This document shows, one piece after another, positions 58,377-64,000 of a DNA stretch of 64,000 nt. The position numbers and the translations under genes are program-made. Position 1 is the first letter of the stretch, and the number at the start of each line of letters is the position of its first letter. Below the pieces are notes generated by a model. The model was not told the origin of the DNA, made no database searches, and worked only from the letters and a program-made list of their open reading frames with translations. The stretch is from Rutidosis leptorrhynchoides (lineage: Eukaryota > Streptophyta > Magnoliopsida > Asterales > Asteraceae): positions 294,243,501-294,307,500 of the forward strand of contig NC_092336.1 of NCBI RefSeq assembly GCF_046630445.1, given 5' to 3'.

Positions 58377-61300
58377 TGAAATGTCCCGTTCTTATTGATT
58401 AAAAACATTCCATATTAATTGATTTCGTTGCGAGGTTTTGACCTCTATATGAGACGTTTTTCAAAGACTGCATTCATTTTAAAACAAACCATAACCTTTA
58501 TTTCATCAATAAAGGTTTAAAAAGCTTTACGTAGATTATCAAATAATGATAATCTAAAATATCCTGTTTACACACGACCATTACATAATGGTTTACAATA
58601 CAAATATGTTACAACAAAATAAGTTTCTTGAATGCAGTTTTTACACAATATCATACAAGCATGGACTCTAAAACTCGTCCTTATTTAAGTATGCGACAAC
58701 GGAAGCTCTTAATAATCACCTGAGAATAAACATGCTTAAAACGTCAACAAAAATGTTGGTGAGTTATAGGTTTAACCTATATATATCAAATCATAATAAT
58801 AGACCACAAGATTTCATATTTCAATACACATCCCATACATAGAGATAAAAATCATTCATATGATGAACACCTGGTAACCGACATTAACAAGATGCATATA
58901 TAAGAATATCCCCATCATTCCGGAACACCCTTCGGATATGATATAAATTTCGAAGTACTAAAGCATCCGGTACTTTGGATGGGGCTTGTTAGGCCCAATA
59001 GATCTATCTTTAGGATTCGCGTCAATTAGGGTGTCTGTTCCCTAATTCTTAGATTACCAGACTTAATAAAAAGGGGCATATTCGATTTTGATAATTCAAC
59101 CATAGAATGTAGTTTCACGTACTTGTGTCTATTTTGTAAATCATTTATAAAACCTGCATGTATTCTCATCCCAAAATATTAGATTTTAAAAGTGGGACTA
59201 TAACTCACTTTCACGGATTTTTACTTCGTCGGGAAGTAAGACTTGGCCACTGGTTGATTCACGAACCTATAACAATATATACATATATATCAAAGTATGT
59301 TCAAAATATATTTACAACACTTTTAATATATTTTGATGTTTTAAGTTTATTAAGTCAGCTGTCCTCGTTAGTAACCTACAACTAGTTGTCCACAGTTAGA
59401 TGTACAGAAATAAATCGATAAATATTATCTTGAATCAATCCACGACCCAGTGTATACGTATCTCAGTATTGATCACAACTCAAACTAAATATATTTTGGA
59501 ATCAACCTCAACCCTGTATAGCTAACTCCAACATTCACATATAGAGTGTCTATGGTTGTTCCGAAATATATATAGATGTGTCGACATGATAGGTCGAAAC
59601 ATTGTATACGTGTCTATGGTATCTCAAGATTTCATAATATACAATACAAGTTGATTAAGTTATGGTTTGAATAGATTTGTTACCAATTTTCACGTAGCTA
59701 AAATGAGAAAAATTATCCAATCTTGTTTTACCCATAACTTCTACATTTTAAATCCGTTTTGAGTGAATCAAATTGCTATGGTTTCATATTGAACTCTATT
59801 TTATGAATCTAAACAGAAAAAGTATAGGTTTATTGTTGGAAAAATAAGTTACAAGTCGTTTTTGTAAAGGTAGTCATTTCAGTCGAAAGAACGACGTCTA
59901 GATGACCATTTTAGAAAACATACTTCCACTTTGAGTTTAACCATAATTTTTGGATATAGTTTCATGTTCATAATAAAAATTATTTTCTCAGAATAACAAC
60001 TTTTAAATCAAAGTTTATCATAGTTTTTAATTAACTAACCCAAAACAGCCCTCGGTGTTACTACGACGGCGTAAATCCGGTTTTACGGTGTTTTTCGTGT
60101 TTCCAGGTTTTAAATCATTAAGTTAGCATATCATATAGATATAGAACATGTGTTTAGTTAATTTTAAAAGTCAAGTTAGAAGGATTAACTTTTGTTTGCG
60201 AACAAGTTTAGAATTAACTAAACTATGTTCTAGTGATTACGAGTTTAAACCTTCGAATAAGATAGTTTTATATATATGAATCGAATGATGTTATGAACCT
60301 CATTACTACCTCAAGTTTAGTAGGTAAACCTACTGGAAGTGACAAGAAATGATCTAGCTTCAAAGGATCTTGGATGGCTTGAAAGTTCTTGAAGTAGGAT
60401 CATGACACAAAAACAAGTTCAAGTAAGATTTTTACTCGAATTAAGATAGTTTATAGTTATAGAAATTGAATCAAAGTTTGAATATGAATATTACCTTGAA
60501 TAAGAAAGATAACCTACTGTATATAACAAAGGTTTCTTGATCTTAGATGATTACTTGGAATGGATTAGAAAGCTTGGAAGTAAATTAGTAAACTTGAAGG
60601 GATTTTTGAAGTGTTCTTGAAGTGTTCTTCCTATGATGATTATAGCTTGATTCTTGAAGTGATTTTTGATGAAGATGATGATTAACTACTGGAAAAATAC
60701 GTTCATAATAGTGTGTGTGTGTGTTGAGAGAGAATTGGAAGTGAAATGGAGTGAATGATGAGTGGTAATTGGTGAGTGGTGAGTGGGGTTAAAAGGAGTT
60801 CTAGTTACTTGACTAGCTCATGGTAGAAGTTAAAATTGATTAGTCATACATGACATAATCAAGAGTGGAATCCCATGCTAGTTCCTATTGGTATATACCT
60901 ATAGTAAGTACGTTTTGAAGCTGTGTATAATACGGGTAAGAATACGACTAGAATTCTTGATGAAAGAAAAGAATGGGAAAGTAACTGTAACCATTTTCGT
61001 TAAGTATGAGTGTTTTGATATATGTCTTGAAGTCTTCCAAAAGTATTTTAATACATCTAAATACACTACATGTATATACATTTTAACTGAGTCGTTAAGT
61101 CATCGTTAGTCGTTACATGTAAGTGTTGTTTTGAAACCTTTAAGTTAACGATCTCAATTAATGTTGTTAACCCATTGTTTATTATATCTAATGAGATGTT
61201 AAATTATTATATTATCATGATATTATGATATATTAATATATCTTAATATGATATATATACATTTAAATGTCGTTACAACGATAATCGTTACATATATGTC

Positions 61301-61617
61301 TCGTTTCGAAATCCTTAAGTTAGTAGTCTTGTTTATATGTATATAACACATTGTTAATATACTTATGGAGATACTTACTTATCATAATCTCATGTTAACC
61401 ATATGTATATCCATATATATATATCGTTATGTCGTTTTTACAAGTTTTAACGTTCGTGAATCGCCGGTCAACTTGGGTGGTCAATTGTCTATATGAAACA
61501 TATTTCAATTAATCAAGTCTTAACAAGTTTGATTGCTTAACATGTTGAAAACATTTAATCATGTAAATATCAATCTCAATTAATATATATAAACATGGAA
61601 AAGTTCGGGTCACTACA
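58377..61617 (-). repeat. 5' LTR of D
   Basis: Partner of 48504-51751. Starts TGAAATGTCCCG and ends GGGTCACTACA on the + strand. Confidence 0.93.
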
Positions 61618-61622
61618 CTTAT
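61618..61622. repeat. Target-site duplication of D, right copy (CTTAT)
   Basis: Pairs with 48499-48503. Confidence 0.93.
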
Positions 61623-64000
61623 GCCGGGTTCTGCTACTCCTACTGCAGGTGGTAGTAATAATGCTGGTAATAATGGCAGTAATGGTATTGGTAATGGGAA
61701 GTCGAGAAATGGTGGTAACTAGAGAGTTTGTTATGAATGCGGTAAGCCGGGACATTTTCGTGATGCCTTCTCTAACAAGAAGACGACTGAGAATGCACGT
61801 GGAAGAGCATTCAACATTAATGCCAGGGATGCTGAGGAAGATCCTAAACTTGTTACAGGTATGTTCTCCGTCAACAATTTATCAGTTTATGTACTATTTG
61901 ATTCGGGGGCTGATTTGAGTTTTGTGTCGAGTAAATTTAGTCCAAAAATCAAAACTCCGTTAACTCCTCTAGACAATACTTATGTTGTAGAGATAGCTAA
62001 TGGTAAAGTGCTTACTGCTAAGACTCTGTATCGTAAATGTAACATTAATTTGGTTGGTAGAGATTTTAAGATAGATTTGATACCGATTGACCTAGGTAGT
62101 TTTGACATGGTTATTGATATGGATTGGTTATCTGCGAGTCGTGCTGAGATTGTGTATCATGAGAAAGCTGTTCATATTACTTATGTGGTTGGAGAGCCGC
62201 TGATGGTTTTTGGAGATAAGAAATGCCGACAGTTAAACCTTATTAGCTGTTTGAAAGTTCATAAACATCTTCGCAAAGGTTGTCATGCTATTCTAGCCCA
62301 TGTTGTTGATTTTGATAGAGAATAGAAGAGCGTTGGTGATGTTCATATTGTTAGAGATTTTCCCGAGGTATTTCCCGAAGACTTACCTGGCCTTCCACCG
62401 CAACGCGCGGTAGAATTTCAAATCGATCTTGTTCCCGGTGCTGCTCCTGTAGCACGTGCTCCTTACCGACTTGCGCCTTCCGAACTTCAAGAATTGTCGA
62501 GTCAACTCCTTGAGTTGTTAGACAAGGGTTTTATTCGTCCCAGTTCGTCCCCTTGGGGAGCTCCTGTTCTGTTTGTTAAGAAGAAGGATGGTTCATTTCA
62601 TTTGTGCATTGATTATCGTGAATTGAACAAGCTTACTGTTAAAAACCCGTTACGGTCACTATGAATTCCTTGTTATGCCGTTCGGATTGACAAATGCACC
62701 TGCTGTGTTCATGGACCTCATGAACCGTGTGTGCAGACCCTATCTGGACAAATTTGTTATTGTATTCATCGACGACATCTTTATTTATTCAAAGAGTGAT
62801 GAAGAGCACGAAGAACATTTGAAGTTGGTGCTTGATTTATTGAGGAAAGAAGAATTGTACGCTAAGTTCTCTAAGTGTGCTTTCTGGTTAAGAGAAGTTC
62901 AATTCCTTGAACATATTATTAGTAAACAGGGAATACAAGTTGATCCAGCCAAGATTGAGGCAATTGAGAAGTGGGAAATCATGAAGACTCCTACTCAGGT
63001 TCGTCAGTTTCTAGGGTTGGCAGGTTATTATCGAAGGTTCATTCAAGATTTCTCTCGTATTGCGAAACCTCTGACTGCTTTAACGCACAAGGGGAAGAAG
63101 TATGAGTGGAAGGATGAACAAGAGACTGCTTTTCAAACTTTTAAGAAGAAGTTGACTACCGCTCTGATATTGTCACTACCTGACGGTAATGATGATTTTG
63201 TCTTCTATTGTGACGCATCGCGTCAGGGCTTTGGTTGTGTTTTGATGCAACGAAAGAAAGTTATTGCGTACGCGTCACGTCAGTTGAAGATCCATGAACA
63301 GAATTATACAACCCATGATTTAGAGTTGGGAGATGTTGTGTTTGCGCTTAAGATTTGGAGACATTATCTTTATGGGGTCAAAAGTACAGTGTACACTGAT
63401 CACACAAGTCTTCAACATATTCTTGACCAAAAAAAGTTGATATGAGGCAACGAAGATGGGTTGAGACATTGAATGATTATAATTGTGAACTTTTATATCA
63501 TCCGGGAAAGGCCAATGTTGTGGCTGATGCGTTAAGTCGTAAAGAAAGGGTTGAACCCCGCAGATTTAGAGCTTTGAATATGACAATTCGAACAAACCTC
63601 GCAAGGCAGATTCTTGAGTCACAACAAGAAGCCTTAAAGGAGGGGAATTTTGTGAACGAGAATGTCATAGGCATGGCTAAGAAGTTTGAGGTACGAGCAG
63701 ATGGTACAAGATATTTTGCGGGACGTCTTTGAGTTCCGAAGTATGGTGATCTGCGACAACTTATTTTAGATGAAGCTCATAAGTCGAGATACTCTATTCA
63801 TCATGGTTCAGGAAAGATGTATCATGATCTTAAGGAGCTGTATTGGTGGCCAAATTTGAAGGCTGATGTGGCTACTTATGTGGCTAAGTGTTTGACCTGT
63901 GCTAAGGTTAAAGCCGAACATCAAAAACCGTCTGGACTTTTGGTGCAACCTGAGATTCCCTAGTGGAAATGGGAAAGTATTACGATGGATTTTATTACGA
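61623..64000 (+). pseudogene. pol: E gag end and pol: protease, RT, RNase H, integrase (runs off the window)
   Basis: Continues E after D. A zinc knuckle (CYECGKPGHFRD, last Cys lost) follows a TAG near 61720. Protease is LFDSGADLSF with an intact DSG, and a stop follows near 62323. RT begins [14 protein letters not shown] at 62600-62645 and then jumps to YGHYEF. About 137 bp are missing here, including the motif that holds the first catalytic Asp ([11 protein letters not shown] in A), and the frame shifts. RT resumes from 62675 with [10 protein letters not shown] and RNase H ([10 protein letters not shown]). Another frameshift near 63440 precedes RQRRWVETLN. Integrase shows [18 protein letters not shown] and [12 protein letters not shown], with stops at 63730 and 63961. 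Confidence 0.87.

Larger units (their letters stand above)
48504..61617 (-). mobile_element. D, Tekay-like chromovirus carrying F-box and acidic ORFs
   Basis: 13.1 kb on the - strand, with LTRs at 48504-51751 (3') and 58377-61617 (5'), a perfect tRNA-iMet primer site and a perfect 5-bp target duplication. Roughly 16 differences are seen in the first 1.1 kb of the LTR pair. Order from the 5' LTR: primer site, acidic ORF, F-box-like ORF, gag-pol with chromodomain, polypurine region, 3' LTR. D has no nested insertions. Confidence 0.93.
43232..64000 (+). mobile_element. E, chromovirus-type Ty3/gypsy element, interrupted by D and cut by the window edge
   Basis: The 5' LTR (43232-46545), primer site, accessory ORF, gag and pol lie on the + strand. 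The 3' LTR is beyond 64000, so its age and target duplication cannot be read. It is broken by stops, frameshifts and an RT deletion, and looks older than D inside it. Confidence 0.88.

Overview
This window is plant nuclear DNA made almost entirely of nested Ty3/gypsy LTR retrotransposons. I find no single-copy host gene, no rRNA or tRNA gene and no CRISPR array. A flowering plant is indicated by chromovirus-type polyproteins with C-terminal chromodomain sequence, Athila-type polyproteins, tRNA-iMet and tRNA-Asp primer sites, and LTRs of 2 to 3.3 kb. I suspect a composite (Asteraceae), but that is only an impression from the style of the elements.

Left stack (1 to 42887), outermost to innermost. 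H is an old chromovirus-like LTR remnant on the + strand (42156-42887). T1 is an Athila-like element on the - strand, seen as 1-2000 plus 38790-42155, and it appears to sit in H. F is a chromovirus on the - strand (2001-38784), inserted at the gag start of T1 with target duplication ATTCA. A is a chromovirus on the + strand (9800-37422), inserted in the right LTR of F with duplication GCGTC. B is an Athila-like element on the - strand (12706-29057), inserted at the primer-binding site of A with an unusually long repeat, ACATGTGG, at both ends. By-eye LTR divergence agrees with the order of nesting: about 3% for F and about 1.5% for A and for B.

Right stack (43232 to 64000). E is a chromovirus on the + strand whose 3' end lies outside the window. 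D is a chromovirus on the - strand (48504-61617), inserted in the gag zinc-knuckle region of E with duplication CTTAT. The interval 42888-43231 is unassigned.

All gag-pol frames are broken by a few stops, mostly TGA where relatives have CGA, or by single frameshifts. The accessory ORFs are intact. D carries a 192-codon F-box-like ORF and a 204-codon acidic ORF between primer site and gag. A carries an acidic ORF at the same place, E a different one with a predicted coiled coil, and B a small zinc-knuckle ORF and an ATHILA-type ORF after integrase.

The most unusual signals are non-coding. B and T1 carry twin GC-rich palindromes 31-32 nt apart in LTR and leader, with the palindrome sequence replaced in concert between the two elements. 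The LTRs of F carry a ten-unit array of imperfect hairpins whose arms co-vary. A 15-nt motif next to the 3' LTR is repeated in the leaders of A and D.
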